A stretch of DNA of 64,000 nucleotides from Simonsiella muelleri ATCC 29453 (GTDB lineage: Bacteria; Pseudomonadota; Gammaproteobacteria; Burkholderiales; Neisseriaceae): assembly GCF_002951835.1 (NCBI RefSeq), contig NZ_CP019448.1:1922001-1986000 (forward strand), written 5' to 3'. Position numbers and translations under genes: made by a program. This document shows positions 50,990 to 59,715 of this stretch, one piece after another (positions within the stretch are counted from its first letter, which is position 1; every line of letters begins with the position of its first letter). The notes beneath the pieces were generated by a model. The model was not told the DNA's origin. It saw only the letters and a list, made by a program, of their open reading frames with translations, and searched no databases.

Positions 50990-51640
50990 TTTCCCATTTT
51001 CCATGCGCCAAATTTCGTCTGCCAGCACATCGCAATCGGCTTTATCATGGGTAATCAGCAACATGGGAATATCCAATTCTTTTTGTAAATCAGAAACTTC
51101 CAAACGCATTTGTTGGCGTAATTCGGTATCCAAGGCAGAAAACGGCTCGTCCAAAAGCAACCAACGCGGTTGACGAATACACGCTCGCGCCAACGCCACA
51201 CGCTGCTTCTGCCCACCCGAAATGTGATTCGGATAATGATTGGCCAAATGGCTCAACTGCATACGGTTGAGCCATTTTTCTGTTAATTCATTGACTTGAC
51301 GATTGGGATCACGCCAATGATTCTGCAAGCCAAACGCCACATTTTGCGCCACCGTCAGATGCGGAAACAGCGCGTAATCTTGAAACATCACACCCACATC
51401 GCGCTTTTGTGGTGGCAACCAAATTTTTTGCGTGGTATCGCCATATAGTTTTCCATCAATTTTCAGGCTGCCTGAAAGCGGTTTGAGCAGCCCCGCCAAC
51501 AATTGCAAAGTCAGACTTTTCCCAGAACCACTCGCCCCAATAATGGCAATGCGTTTGGCATTACTTTGGCATTCTGAATGAAGTATAAACTCATGATTAG
51601 ACGTAATAATTTTTTTATGCAAATTAAAATCAAATATCAT
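50975..51640 (-). CDS. modC: Molybdate ABC transporter ATP-binding protein, short form
   Basis: 221 residues. Walker A GASGSGKS is at residues 35-42, the ABC signature HISGGQKQRVALARA near 140, and Walker B WLLLDEPFSALD near 162. The domain ends near residue 220, whereas ModC usually continues with a TOBE domain (about 350 residues in total). It energises molybdate import with ModB and ModA. A di-TOBE protein is encoded separately nearby. An internal DUS encodes LSGSLKIDG. Confidence 0.9.
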   Translation of the reverse strand: MIFDFNLHKKIITSNHEFILHSECQSNAKRIAIIGASGSGKSLTLQLLAGLLKPLSGSLKIDGKLYGDTTQKIWLPPQKRDVGVMFQDYALFPHLTVAQNVAFGLQNHWRDPNRQVNELTEKWLNRMQLSHLANHYPNHISGGQKQRVALARACIRQPRWLLLDEPFSALDTELRQQMRLEVSDLQKELDIPMLLITHDKADCDVLADEIWRMENGKLSRQ

Positions 51641-51652
51641 AATAATTTATTT

Positions 51653-52321
51653 TTAGGATTGGTAACGTGGTTTGCTTAAATATTGCGTCAACCACAAAAT
51701 CGCCACACACACCAGCGAAATGATGATAACCAATTGATTTGCCAAATCATCATCGCCAGCCTGTACCGCCTCGTACACAGCAATAGACAAGGTTTGTGTC
51801 TCATTGGGAATGCTGCCTGCAATCATCAAAGTCGCACCAAACTCACCCAACGCCCGCGCAAATGCCAATAACAAACCCGCCAAAATCCCACGCCATGCCA
51901 AAGGCAACGTTACCCGAAAAAAAATCGCCCATTCATTCACGCCCAAAGTTCTAGCAGCTTGTTCCAATTGCGGATTCACATTCTCAAACGCCGCGCGTGC
52001 AGGTTTGACCATCAATGGAAAAGTTACCACTGTCGCCGCTAATACCGCACCCTGCCATGTAAAAATTAGATTAATATCAAAAGTTTGCTTAAGCCATTGA
52101 CCCAATTTACCTTGCGAACCAAACAAAACCAGCAAATAATATCCCATCACAGTCGGTGGCAAAACCATCGGCAAAGTCAATATTGTGTCCAGCAAATCAC
52201 GTCCCAATACGCGAGTTTTTGCCAACGCATAACCCAGTAGCGTCCCCAATATCAAATTAATAAAAGTCGCACAACCCGCTACTTTTAGCGACAATAATAA
52301 AGCAGGTAAAATATTTTGCAT
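51653..52321 (-). CDS. modB: Molybdate ABC transporter permease
   Basis: 222 residues with about five transmembrane helices and the EAA loop EQAARTLGVNEWAIFFRVTLP near residue 140, which contacts ModC. The N-terminus GTLLGYALAKTRVLGRD is typical of ModB. It lies 12 bp upstream of modC and 44 bp downstream of modA in an operon modABC. Confidence 0.93.
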   Translation of the reverse strand: MQNILPALLLSLKVAGCATFINLILGTLLGYALAKTRVLGRDLLDTILTLPMVLPPTVMGYYLLVLFGSQGKLGQWLKQTFDINLIFTWQGAVLAATVVTFPLMVKPARAAFENVNPQLEQAARTLGVNEWAIFFRVTLPLAWRGILAGLLLAFARALGEFGATLMIAGSIPNETQTLSIAVYEAVQAGDDDLANQLVIIISLVCVAILWLTQYLSKPRYQS

Positions 52322-52365
52322 AAAATAATCAAATTGTTATTAAAATCTTCAGGCAGCCTGAAAAA

Positions 52366-53109
52366 TCATGGTTTCGCAAAACCAAATCGACGCAACACCA
52401 TTTGACCTTGCACGGACAACACATAATCTTCAAAACGCTTGGCAGCAGTGGCATCGTGGCTATTTTTGGTTACCGCAATCGGATAAACCACGGGCGGATT
52501 AGTTGGCACTTCTGCCACGATATTCAGCGCAAATTGTTTCAATTGGGCATCAGTGCGATACACAAAACCTGCGTCCACTTCACCACGAAACACATAATCT
52601 AAAGCTTGACGAACATTTTGCGTATAAACATACTTATTTTTCAATGAATTAAATAGATTAGCTTGTTGCAACACACCTTGTGCATATTTACCAGCAGGTA
52701 CGCTTTCGGGCTTACCTATGGCGATTTTCTTCACGCCCACTTGTTGCAAATCTGCCAATTTAGTCAAATGGTTAGGTGAATTTTTGGGTGTAACCAAAAC
52801 CAATGCATTTCGCACAAAATTCTGGCGTGTTATTGAATTAATCAATTGTTTTTTCATGGCTTTATCCATGGTTTCTTGGTCAGCTGTTGCCAGCACATCA
52901 ACAGGCGCACCTTGCGAAAGCTGCTGCAACAGCACACCAGAGGCAGCCGTATTGAGTTTGATTTTGTCTTGCGGATACAATTTTTCGTAATTTTGCGCAA
53001 TTTCTTGAAAGGCATCTTTCAAACTCGCGGCTGCCGAAACCGTAATATCTGCTGCCTGAACAGGTGCGGCCACCAAGCAAGTAAATAAAATCCATGTTTT
53101 CAATTTCAT
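52366..53109 (-). CDS. modA: Periplasmic molybdate-binding protein
   Basis: 247 residues from the ATG at 53109 with GGAGA upstream; an in-frame ATG at 53136 is less favoured. The signal peptide ends near QAADITVSA, and the mature start DITVSAAASLKDAFQEIA is the ModA signature that binds the oxyanion. VDAGFVYRTDA near the end is conserved. It delivers molybdate or tungstate to ModB/ModC and opens the modABC operon. Confidence 0.95.
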   Translation of the reverse strand: MKLKTWILFTCLVAAPVQAADITVSAAASLKDAFQEIAQNYEKLYPQDKIKLNTAASGVLLQQLSQGAPVDVLATADQETMDKAMKKQLINSITRQNFVRNALVLVTPKNSPNHLTKLADLQQVGVKKIAIGKPESVPAGKYAQGVLQQANLFNSLKNKYVYTQNVRQALDYVFRGEVDAGFVYRTDAQLKQFALNIVAEVPTNPPVVYPIAVTKNSHDATAAKRFEDYVLSVQGQMVLRRFGFAKP

Positions 53110-53289
53110 AGTATTCTCCAAATATAAACAGTTCAACTAATTGAACGCAACAGCATAACAAAATAAACATGAAAATCCATTCACTATTTTTATTATGGGT
53201 GAGATTAGTTCTAAAGTAGTATTGTTCAGGCAGCCTGAAAAGCATTTTTACGCTATAATTTCCCAACTACAACCTGCTATAAGGACAAA

Positions 53290-54108
53290 ATGATGAGTGA
53301 AATGCGCCGCGCTTTTATTGTTTCTGACCGTACGGGCATCAGTGCAGATGCTATGTGTAACGCACTTTTGGAACAATTTAAAGATATTCCCATTCGCCAA
53401 TACAGTCGCCCATTTATTGATACGCCCACTAAAGCACAAGATTTAATCATGGAAATTCAATCATTTGCAGAAAAAGATGGCGTGCATCCGATTGTGTTTG
53501 CCAGTATTTCTAATCAGGAAATCAGCCAAATTGTGAAAACTGCACCAGCATTGCATTTGAGTTTTTTTGATGCGTTTCTCACGCCTTTAGAACAAGAATT
53601 GGGGGCAACCGCACAACGTATTATCCAAAGTCGTGTTCACAATGTACAAAAATACGATGCGCGTATGGAAGCCGTCAATTTTGCGTTAAATCATGATGAT
53701 GGCTCTTCCGATGCCGATATGCAACAAGCGGATGTCATTTTAATGGGTGTGTCGCGTTCAGGCAAAACGCCAACTTGTTTGTATTTGGCGTTGCAATATG
53801 GGATTCGTGCCGCCAATTATCCACTCACGCCCGATGATTTGGGCAATCCAGATTTGCCACGTATGGTTAAACCCTATAAAAACAAATTGTTCGGTTTGAC
53901 CATTGAACCCGAACGCCTACACAACATCCGCGAAGAACGCCGCGCCAATTCCACTTATTCACACATTAATACTTGCAAACAAGAAGTCGCAGACGCACAA
54001 ACCATGTTTCGCCGCTACGGCATTCCGTTTGCCAATACCACGCATAAATCTGTAGAAGAATTAGCAGTTTATATTATGCAGTCGTGTAAATTGAAAAAGA
54101 AATTTTAA
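53290..54108 (+). CDS. ppsR: Phosphoenolpyruvate synthase regulatory protein
   Basis: 272 residues of the DUF299 family (bifunctional serine/threonine kinase-phosphorylase), with the P-loop-like motif GVSRSGKTPT near residue 155 and the N-terminal FIVSDRTGISAD. It regulates phosphoenolpyruvate synthase by ADP-dependent phosphorylation and Pi-dependent dephosphorylation. It starts at 53290 or 53293 after AAGGACAAA. ubiC follows after 3 bp. A TATAAT lies at 53254-53259. Confidence 0.95.
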   Translation: MMSEMRRAFIVSDRTGISADAMCNALLEQFKDIPIRQYSRPFIDTPTKAQDLIMEIQSFAEKDGVHPIVFASISNQEISQIVKTAPALHLSFFDAFLTPLEQELGATAQRIIQSRVHNVQKYDARMEAVNFALNHDDGSSDADMQQADVILMGVSRSGKTPTCLYLALQYGIRAANYPLTPDDLGNPDLPRMVKPYKNKLFGLTIEPERLHNIREERRANSTYSHINTCKQEVADAQTMFRRYGIPFANTTHKSVEELAVYIMQSCKLKKKF

Positions 54109-54111
54109 TTA

Positions 54112-54591
54112 ATGAATGATTTGATTTGGCAAAACAACTGCCCTGCCCCATCTCCTTTACGCAACTGGGCGCAAGCCGATTCTTTAACACAAACTTTATC
54201 TGAATTAGCTGATTTTTCAGTAAAACTAAAATCTTTTGGCAAAACAAGTGATTTTCCCTATTTTGCCGATTTCAGGCTGCCTGAAACCATGTTTGGGCGT
54301 AGTGTCATTTTGTGTTTGAATGATGTGCCTGTGGTTCACGCGCAAAGTGTGTGTGCGATGAATTCGATGTGGCGTGAAATTTTGGATTGTGGCACAACCC
54401 CGCTGGGGAAAATTTTGTTTTCAGGCAGCCTGAAAGGTTTAATTCGCAATGAAATTCAATTTGCACAACCTGAAAATTATCTATTGGCACGGCGGTCGTG
54501 GTTTGAGTGGCAGGGGGAACGGTTGTATTTGGTGGAATGTTTTTTGCAGGAAATTGAGAAATTTATAACCAACGTCAATTCAATAAAATAA
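54112..54591 (+). CDS. ubiC: Chorismate pyruvate-lyase UbiC
   Basis: 159 residues with the family pattern PLRNWAQADSLT near the N-terminus, TTPLGKILF mid-protein and LLARRSWFEWQGERLYLVECF at the end. It makes 4-hydroxybenzoate, the first step of ubiquinone synthesis; ubiA lies 3.2 kb away. Two full DUS are in frame: DFRLPETMF (from 54273) and LFSGSLKGLI (from 54418). Its stop codon overlaps the first base of a family B element. Confidence 0.9.
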   Translation: MNDLIWQNNCPAPSPLRNWAQADSLTQTLSELADFSVKLKSFGKTSDFPYFADFRLPETMFGRSVILCLNDVPVVHAQSVCAMNSMWREILDCGTTPLGKILFSGSLKGLIRNEIQFAQPENYLLARRSWFEWQGERLYLVECFLQEIEKFITNVNSIK

Positions 54592-54652
54592 TAGTCGTTT
54601 AAAATAAAAATAGAACAAGGCAACAATGGTATTGTTAATTTTAAACGACTAT
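54591..54652. repeat. Family B element, short complete copy
   Basis: ATAGTCGTTTAAAATAAAAA to ATTTTAAACGACTAT with a perfect 14-15-bp terminal inverted repeat and an internal AGAACAAGGCAACAATGG. It starts on the last base of the ubiC stop codon and ends 20 bp before the convergent trpD stop. It could fold into a hairpin terminator for both genes. Confidence 0.75.
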
Positions 54653-54671
54653 GACGGCGTATTTTATGCCA

Positions 54672-55697
54672 TTAAATTTGATTAAATTGAATAAATTCCA
54701 ATTGTTTGGCTTTGGCTTTGCCACTTACCAATGCTTCACGTGCCAACGTCAGCCCATCTTTCAGGCTGCCTGCCACATTACCAGCGTACAAACACGCCGC
54801 CGTATTCAACAACACAATATCACGCGCCACATCAGGCGCAGTGTTGTCTAAAACCGCGTTCATTAATGCCAATGACTCTTGCGCGTTATTGACCTTGAGT
54901 GCGTCCAAATTGTCATAAATCGGCAAACCAAAATCTTGGGGAGAAATATCGTATTCCACAATTTGACCGTCTTTTAATTCGGCAATGCGCGTGCGACCCG
55001 TAACCGTGATTTCGTCCAAACCATCGCTACCATGCACCACCAATGCATGTTTTGAACCCAATTGCTGCAACACACGCGACAAAATACCACACAAGTCCAC
55101 GTGAAACACACCAATTAATTGATTTTTGGCACCAGCAGGATTGGTCATTGGACCTAATATATTGAAAATCGTGCGAAAACCCAACAATTTACGCACAGGC
55201 GCAACATAGCGCATCGCAATGTGATGATTTTGTGCAAACATAAAACCCATGCCACATGATTCAATGCTTTTCGCTGTTTTTTCAGGTAATTGCATCAAAT
55301 TCACCCCCAACGCTTCCAACACATCCGCCGCGCCGCTTGATGAGGACACCGAACTCCCACCGTGTTTCGCTACTTTCGCGCCCGCAGCAGCCGCCACAAA
55401 CATGGACGTTGTGGAAATATTGAAAGTTTTTGCACCATCGCCCCCCGTACCGACAATATCCACTAAGTTATCAACATCTTGCACAGGCACTTTGGTAGCG
55501 AATTCGCGCATCACGCTGGTGGCGGCTGCAATTTCCGACACCGTCTCCACTTTCACACGTAAACCAACCAAAATCCCCGCGATTTGTTCGGGGGGTACTT
55601 CACCGCGCATGATTTGGCGCATTAAATCTTGCATTTCATCGTAGAATAATTCGTTATTATCCACTAATCGGGCTAAGGCTTGTTGGGGGGTAATCAT
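54672..55697 (-). CDS. trpD: Anthranilate phosphoribosyltransferase
   Basis: 341 residues. The PRPP-binding glycine-rich motif VGTGGDGAKTFNIST is near residue 84, KHGGSSVSSSSGAADVLEALG near 112, and GPMTNPAG near 180. It transfers phosphoribose to anthranilate in tryptophan synthesis. trpG and trpC are not adjacent. A DUS variant lies near the C-terminus (VAGSLKDGL). Confidence 0.95.
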   Translation of the reverse strand: MITPQQALARLVDNNELFYDEMQDLMRQIMRGEVPPEQIAGILVGLRVKVETVSEIAAATSVMREFATKVPVQDVDNLVDIVGTGGDGAKTFNISTTSMFVAAAAGAKVAKHGGSSVSSSSGAADVLEALGVNLMQLPEKTAKSIESCGMGFMFAQNHHIAMRYVAPVRKLLGFRTIFNILGPMTNPAGAKNQLIGVFHVDLCGILSRVLQQLGSKHALVVHGSDGLDEITVTGRTRIAELKDGQIVEYDISPQDFGLPIYDNLDALKVNNAQESLALMNAVLDNTAPDVARDIVLLNTAACLYAGNVAGSLKDGLTLAREALVSGKAKAKQLEFIQFNQI

Positions 55698-55758
55698 GTT
55701 TTTTCCTTTGTTTCTTTGGGTTAATGGGTTTCAGGCAGCCTGAAAGAAACCAACAACG

Positions 55759-55787
55759 CAGTCGTATTTTTTATTTTAAACGACTAT
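55759..55787. repeat. Family B right-end fragment
   Basis: CAGTCGTATTTTTTATTTTA followed by AACGACTAT, matching the right end of the 38922 composite. It lies just after the metW stop codon region. Confidence 0.5.
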
Positions 55788-55793
55788 AGATTA

Positions 55794-56375
55794 TCAGCCA
55801 ACCCGATAAAACGCCAAACTTCCCAATAAATTAGGTAGTTTTTCCACGCGTTTGTTACCCGTCATGACGGCGCGTTCCAGCACATGCAGCTGATTTTTGG
55901 CACACAATAATTCAAAATCTTGCAGCGTACACAAATGGATATTGGGTGTGTTGTACCATTGATGTGGCATTCGTTCACTCACAGGCATATGCCCACTCAA
56001 ACCAATTTGCAACCGATTGCGCCAATAACCAAAATTAGGAAAACTCACAATCGCTTGCTTGGCAACATGGGTCAGATTCCGCAAAATGGCTTGTGTGTCG
56101 CGCATGGCTTGAATGGTTTGGCTCAACACAATCACGTCAAAACTGTGGCTACCAAATGCCGCCAATCCTGCTTCAACATCCGCTTGAATCACATTCACGC
56201 CACGCTCAATGGCTGCCTGAACACGGTCGGTGGCAATTTCCACGCCGTAACCCGTACAATTTTTATGAGTGGTCAAAGCCGACAATAATTCACCATCACC
56301 ACAACCCAAATCCAACACATGACTGTGGTCGGGAATCCAGTCGTAAATTAATTGTAAATCTTCGCGTAATTTCAT
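55794..56375 (-). CDS. metW: Methionine biosynthesis protein MetW
   Basis: 193 residues of a class I SAM-dependent methyltransferase fold: VLDLGCGDGELLSAL near residue 20 and a DVIVLSQTIQAMRD stretch near 83. In many proteobacteria MetW partners MetX in homoserine acetylation. metX is not next to it here; pncB lies upstream. The ATG at 56375 starts MKLREDLQLIYDWIPD, typical of MetW. Confidence 0.92.
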   Translation of the reverse strand: MKLREDLQLIYDWIPDHSHVLDLGCGDGELLSALTTHKNCTGYGVEIATDRVQAAIERGVNVIQADVEAGLAAFGSHSFDVIVLSQTIQAMRDTQAILRNLTHVAKQAIVSFPNFGYWRNRLQIGLSGHMPVSERMPHQWYNTPNIHLCTLQDFELLCAKNQLHVLERAVMTGNKRVEKLPNLLGSLAFYRVG

Positions 56376-56420
56376 GATTTTTTTCCATCGAATGGGTTTT
56401 CAGAAAGATAATTTTATTAT

Positions 56421-57620
56421 TTATTCTGCGATTTGAAAAACTTGGCGCAAATATGCTAAAAAGGTATTGTTAGTGGTCAGTGTTTTGCCTGCGGTGTCAG
56501 AAATTTTAGCGACTGATTGTCCGTTGCATTCCACCAATTTCAGCACAATATTTAACGTTTCCAAACCCATATCGTTGGTTAAATTTGTGCCAATACCAAA
56601 ACTGGTTTTGAATCGCCCTTTAAAATGTTGATGCAAATCCCACGCTTTTTCCAAATCCAAACCGTCGGAAAAAGTGAGCATTTTGGTTCGGCTATCAATT
56701 TTTAATTTTTGGTAATGCGCGTAGGCTTTTTCGCCCCACGCATAGGGATCGCCGCTATCGTGGCGCAACCCATCAAATAATTTAGCAAAATACAAATCAA
56801 AATCACGCAAAAATGCGTCCATCCCCACCACATCTGTAAGCGCAATGCCCAAATCACCACGATATTCATGTACCCATGCTTCTAAAGCGGCTTTTTGGAA
56901 ATCGCGCAATTTAACATCAAGCGCCTGAAATGCCTGTAAAAATTCGTGCGCCATTGTGCCAATGGCAGCAATATTGAATTTTTTGGCTAAATACACATTG
57001 CTGGTTCCACGGAAAATTTCAGGGACGGCAGCCTGAAAACTCTGCACAACGTATTCTTGCCACTGACGATTGTAGCGACGGCGCGTGCCAAAATCCGACA
57101 CCAAAAAAGGGTTATCATCGGGGTGTTGGCGGCCATTTAATTTTTTCAATAAAACAATTTTTTCTTGTAACCGCTTTTCACCTTCTGCCAATACTTCAGA
57201 GGTTTCCAAACGGCGGAAATAAAGTTCATTCACAATCGCCAAAATGTAAATTTCAAAGAACATCGCTTGAATAATCGGACCTTGTACCGTGATATTCAGC
57301 CTGCCATCTTCACTTGGCGAAACATAGACAAAGCGGCGTTTTAATTGAAACAATTCCAAATAATCCACAAAATCGCTTTTAATAAAACGAAAACTGCGTA
57401 AATAAGCCAATTCGTCTTGTGTGAATTTTAATTCGCAAAGTGCATCTAACTCACGTTCTAAATCATCTTTGATGTCAGCCAATGGGTAGGCGGTTTGTGC
57501 ATTTCGGCAGTGAAAGTGATACACACCATGCGCTTGTGGAAATTGGTGTAACACCACTTGTAACATGGTGAATTTGTACAAATCGGTGTCCAGCAAAGAT
57601 TGGATAATAGGCGTTGTCAT
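56421..57620 (-). CDS. pncB: Nicotinate phosphoribosyltransferase
   Basis: 399 residues from the ATG at 57620 (MTTPIIQSLLDTDLYKFTM), which is spaced well from GGAAA; an upstream ATG at 57632 is possible. The family motifs DLYKFTM, SDFGTRRRYN and GTNLTNDMG are present. The phosphorylated His equivalent lies in the GTMAHEF segment. It makes nicotinate mononucleotide for NAD salvage. It lies 45 bp upstream of metW. Confidence 0.95.
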   Translation of the reverse strand: MTTPIIQSLLDTDLYKFTMLQVVLHQFPQAHGVYHFHCRNAQTAYPLADIKDDLERELDALCELKFTQDELAYLRSFRFIKSDFVDYLELFQLKRRFVYVSPSEDGRLNITVQGPIIQAMFFEIYILAIVNELYFRRLETSEVLAEGEKRLQEKIVLLKKLNGRQHPDDNPFLVSDFGTRRRYNRQWQEYVVQSFQAAVPEIFRGTSNVYLAKKFNIAAIGTMAHEFLQAFQALDVKLRDFQKAALEAWVHEYRGDLGIALTDVVGMDAFLRDFDLYFAKLFDGLRHDSGDPYAWGEKAYAHYQKLKIDSRTKMLTFSDGLDLEKAWDLHQHFKGRFKTSFGIGTNLTNDMGLETLNIVLKLVECNGQSVAKISDTAGKTLTTNNTFLAYLRQVFQIAE

Positions 57621-57766
57621 GGCATTTTCCATTTGTGTTGAAACGTTAAAAAATTGAATTTGATTATAAACCATGAAACGTTTAAATGCGTGAGTTTTAT
57701 ACTATAATGCGCTTTTTAGTTTTCAGGCTGCCTGAAAATAAAAATTTGCTTGAACAAAGGAAATTT

Positions 57767-58666
57767 ATGAAAATCAAAAAATTATTGTCGCAAATCATGC
57801 ACCCGCGTTTGATTGGCAAATTAACCGTTTACACACAATTGATGCGACTGGATCGTCCGATTGGGACGCTGTTGCTGTTGTATCCAACTATTTGGGCGAT
57901 TTGGATTGCGTCCAATGGCAAACCTGATTTGTTGACAATTATCATGTTTACAATTGGTACATTTTTGATGCGCAGCGCAGGTTGCGTGATAAATGACTGG
58001 GCAGACCGCAAATTTGATGGGCACGTTGCACGAACGCATTTACGTCCTGCGGCGCGTGGTTTGGTAAGCAAAAAAGAAGTGTATAAATTAACAGGATTTT
58101 TGTGTATTTTAGCGGCATTGTGTCTGATACCGTTTGACTATAAAACGTGGATTATGGCGATTCCTGCGGTATTTTTGGCGTTTTCGTATCCTTATATGAA
58201 ACGTTTTTTTCCGATACCACAATTTTATTTGGGTTTGGCATTTTCATTTGGGATTCCGATGGCGTTTGTGGCGATAACGGGGAAATTGTCGGCGTTGGCG
58301 TGGTGGCTATTTGCGGCGAACGTGTTTTGGACGTTGGCGTATGACACCATCTACGCGATGGCAGACAAAGCTGATGATTTAAAAATTGGCATCAAAACAT
58401 CTGCCATCACATTTGGTAAATACGATGCAGAAGCAGCGATGGCGTGTTATGCGTTGTTTAATATTTTTATGATACAAGTGGGTTTTAGTATTGGTGCGAT
58501 GTGGCCTTATTGGTGGATTATGGTTTTAACTATTTATTTACAATGGAATTTTTATATTCAAATTCAAAAACGCGACCCGCAAGCCTGTTTCAATACCTTT
58601 TTGGACAACAACAAAATTGGCATGATGTGGTTTTTGGGTATTGTGATGCACTTTTCTTATATGTGA
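57767..58666 (+). CDS. ubiA: 4-hydroxybenzoate octaprenyltransferase
   Basis: 299 residues from the ATG at 57767 with AAAGGA upstream; the longer frame translates a DUS. About eight transmembrane helices. The first Asp-rich motif NDWADRKFDGHVART is near residue 74 and the second DTIYAMADKADD near 193, both needed for magnesium-diphosphate binding. It prenylates 4-hydroxybenzoate in ubiquinone synthesis, acting after UbiC. A TATAAT lies about 60 bp upstream. Confidence 0.95.
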   Translation: MKIKKLLSQIMHPRLIGKLTVYTQLMRLDRPIGTLLLLYPTIWAIWIASNGKPDLLTIIMFTIGTFLMRSAGCVINDWADRKFDGHVARTHLRPAARGLVSKKEVYKLTGFLCILAALCLIPFDYKTWIMAIPAVFLAFSYPYMKRFFPIPQFYLGLAFSFGIPMAFVAITGKLSALAWWLFAANVFWTLAYDTIYAMADKADDLKIGIKTSAITFGKYDAEAAMACYALFNIFMIQVGFSIGAMWPYWWIMVLTIYLQWNFYIQIQKRDPQACFNTFLDNNKIGMMWFLGIVMHFSYM

Positions 58667-58738
58667 ATCATTATGTTAAATTAAATAATGGGTTATTGAT
58701 TTTTCAGGCAGCCTGAAGACACCGAAAGAGTCAACCAA

Positions 58739-59368
58739 ATGAATTTTCAAGATACTTTAAAACAATTGCATCAGCAAGCCAAAGCCGAAACCAAAGCGCG
58801 TGAATTAGCCGCTGCTATTGCAAAAAAACAGCAACAAATTCAAGCAGAAGAAAGTTTCGCAGAACTCATGAAAGACGTGCAACCTCTAAAAAATCCCAAC
58901 CGCAATTACATCGCCCCTCCCGACCGCAGCCCCATCAAACCACGTCCCCAAACCGAACATTTAGCCGAAGAACATTTTTTCTATGTCGGTGATGGTTACA
59001 CAATGGAAATCCCAGCCACATTCAGCAAAAATGGACAAGGCAGCAACGACATCAAACGCCTACAAAATGGACATTACGAAGTGGTGGCGGACGTAGATTT
59101 ACACGGTTATACCCAAGAAGAAGCTCAGCAAGTATTAAACGAATTCATTGAATTTGTTAAACAACGTGGCGTGTGTGGCGAGATTGTGCATGGCAGTGGT
59201 TTTGGGTCAGCTGGTTACAAGCCTGTGTTGAAATCGCTGGTACGCCGTTGGTTAATGCAGCACCCCGATGTGTTGGCGTATTGTGAGCCACGCAAAGGCA
59301 ATGATGGTGCGGTGCGCATTTTAATTAAACGTCCACGCCGAACTGACCCATTTGCGGAAGAGAGATAA
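58739..59368 (+). CDS. Smr-domain protein
   Basis: 209 residues. An N-terminal basic and glutamine-rich helical region (residues 1-40) leads to a C-terminal Smr domain, with VDLHGYTQEEAQ near 120 and the catalytic HGSGFGSAG near 155. The Smr domain is an endonuclease fold related to MutS2. It is probably a cytoplasmic nuclease acting on RNA or DNA, like YdaL/SmrB proteins. It starts 72 bp after ubiA. Confidence 0.88.
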   Translation: MNFQDTLKQLHQQAKAETKARELAAAIAKKQQQIQAEESFAELMKDVQPLKNPNRNYIAPPDRSPIKPRPQTEHLAEEHFFYVGDGYTMEIPATFSKNGQGSNDIKRLQNGHYEVVADVDLHGYTQEEAQQVLNEFIEFVKQRGVCGEIVHGSGFGSAGYKPVLKSLVRRWLMQHPDVLAYCEPRKGNDGAVRILIKRPRRTDPFAEER

Positions 59369-59715
59369 TGTATGAGGGAGTAATGGTTTTTGCATAATGG
59401 TGTAAAAAGTTGCTTCTTAGAACCAGTGTTTTTAAGAACCTGTATTCATAGCTAATCGCAATGGATTGTTGTCCCAGTAGTCGGTGCGAATGTAAGGCAA
59501 ATTTTATGCCAATTGTTACTATTAGCATGAAATTCAACACAGCAGGCGTGCCAAATGAGGCTAAAATCCATCGCAATTGGCTATGAATACAGGTTCCAAG
59601 ATTACGAACACAGGCTCTTACCATATTAATCAGTTAGTTAACCAAAGCAGAATGCGGTTTAACTGTATGTCAGTTGATGCGCCAATAAACTATTTTTTGT
59701 AGTTTTTTTCCAGTA
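59369..59715. other. Gene-free interval between the Smr gene and fghA
   Basis: About 350 bp almost filled by a family A copy (59435-59597) that appears nested in a degenerate second copy whose outer ends are at about 59417-59430 and 59606-59620. The remainder is AT-rich with no gene that I recognise. Confidence 0.55.
59435..59597. repeat. Family A intergenic element, copy 4
   Basis: 163 bp bounded by AGAACCTGTATTCATAGC and GCTATGAATACAGGTTC, an 18-bp near-perfect terminal inverted repeat. The interior matches copy 2. Confidence 0.78.
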
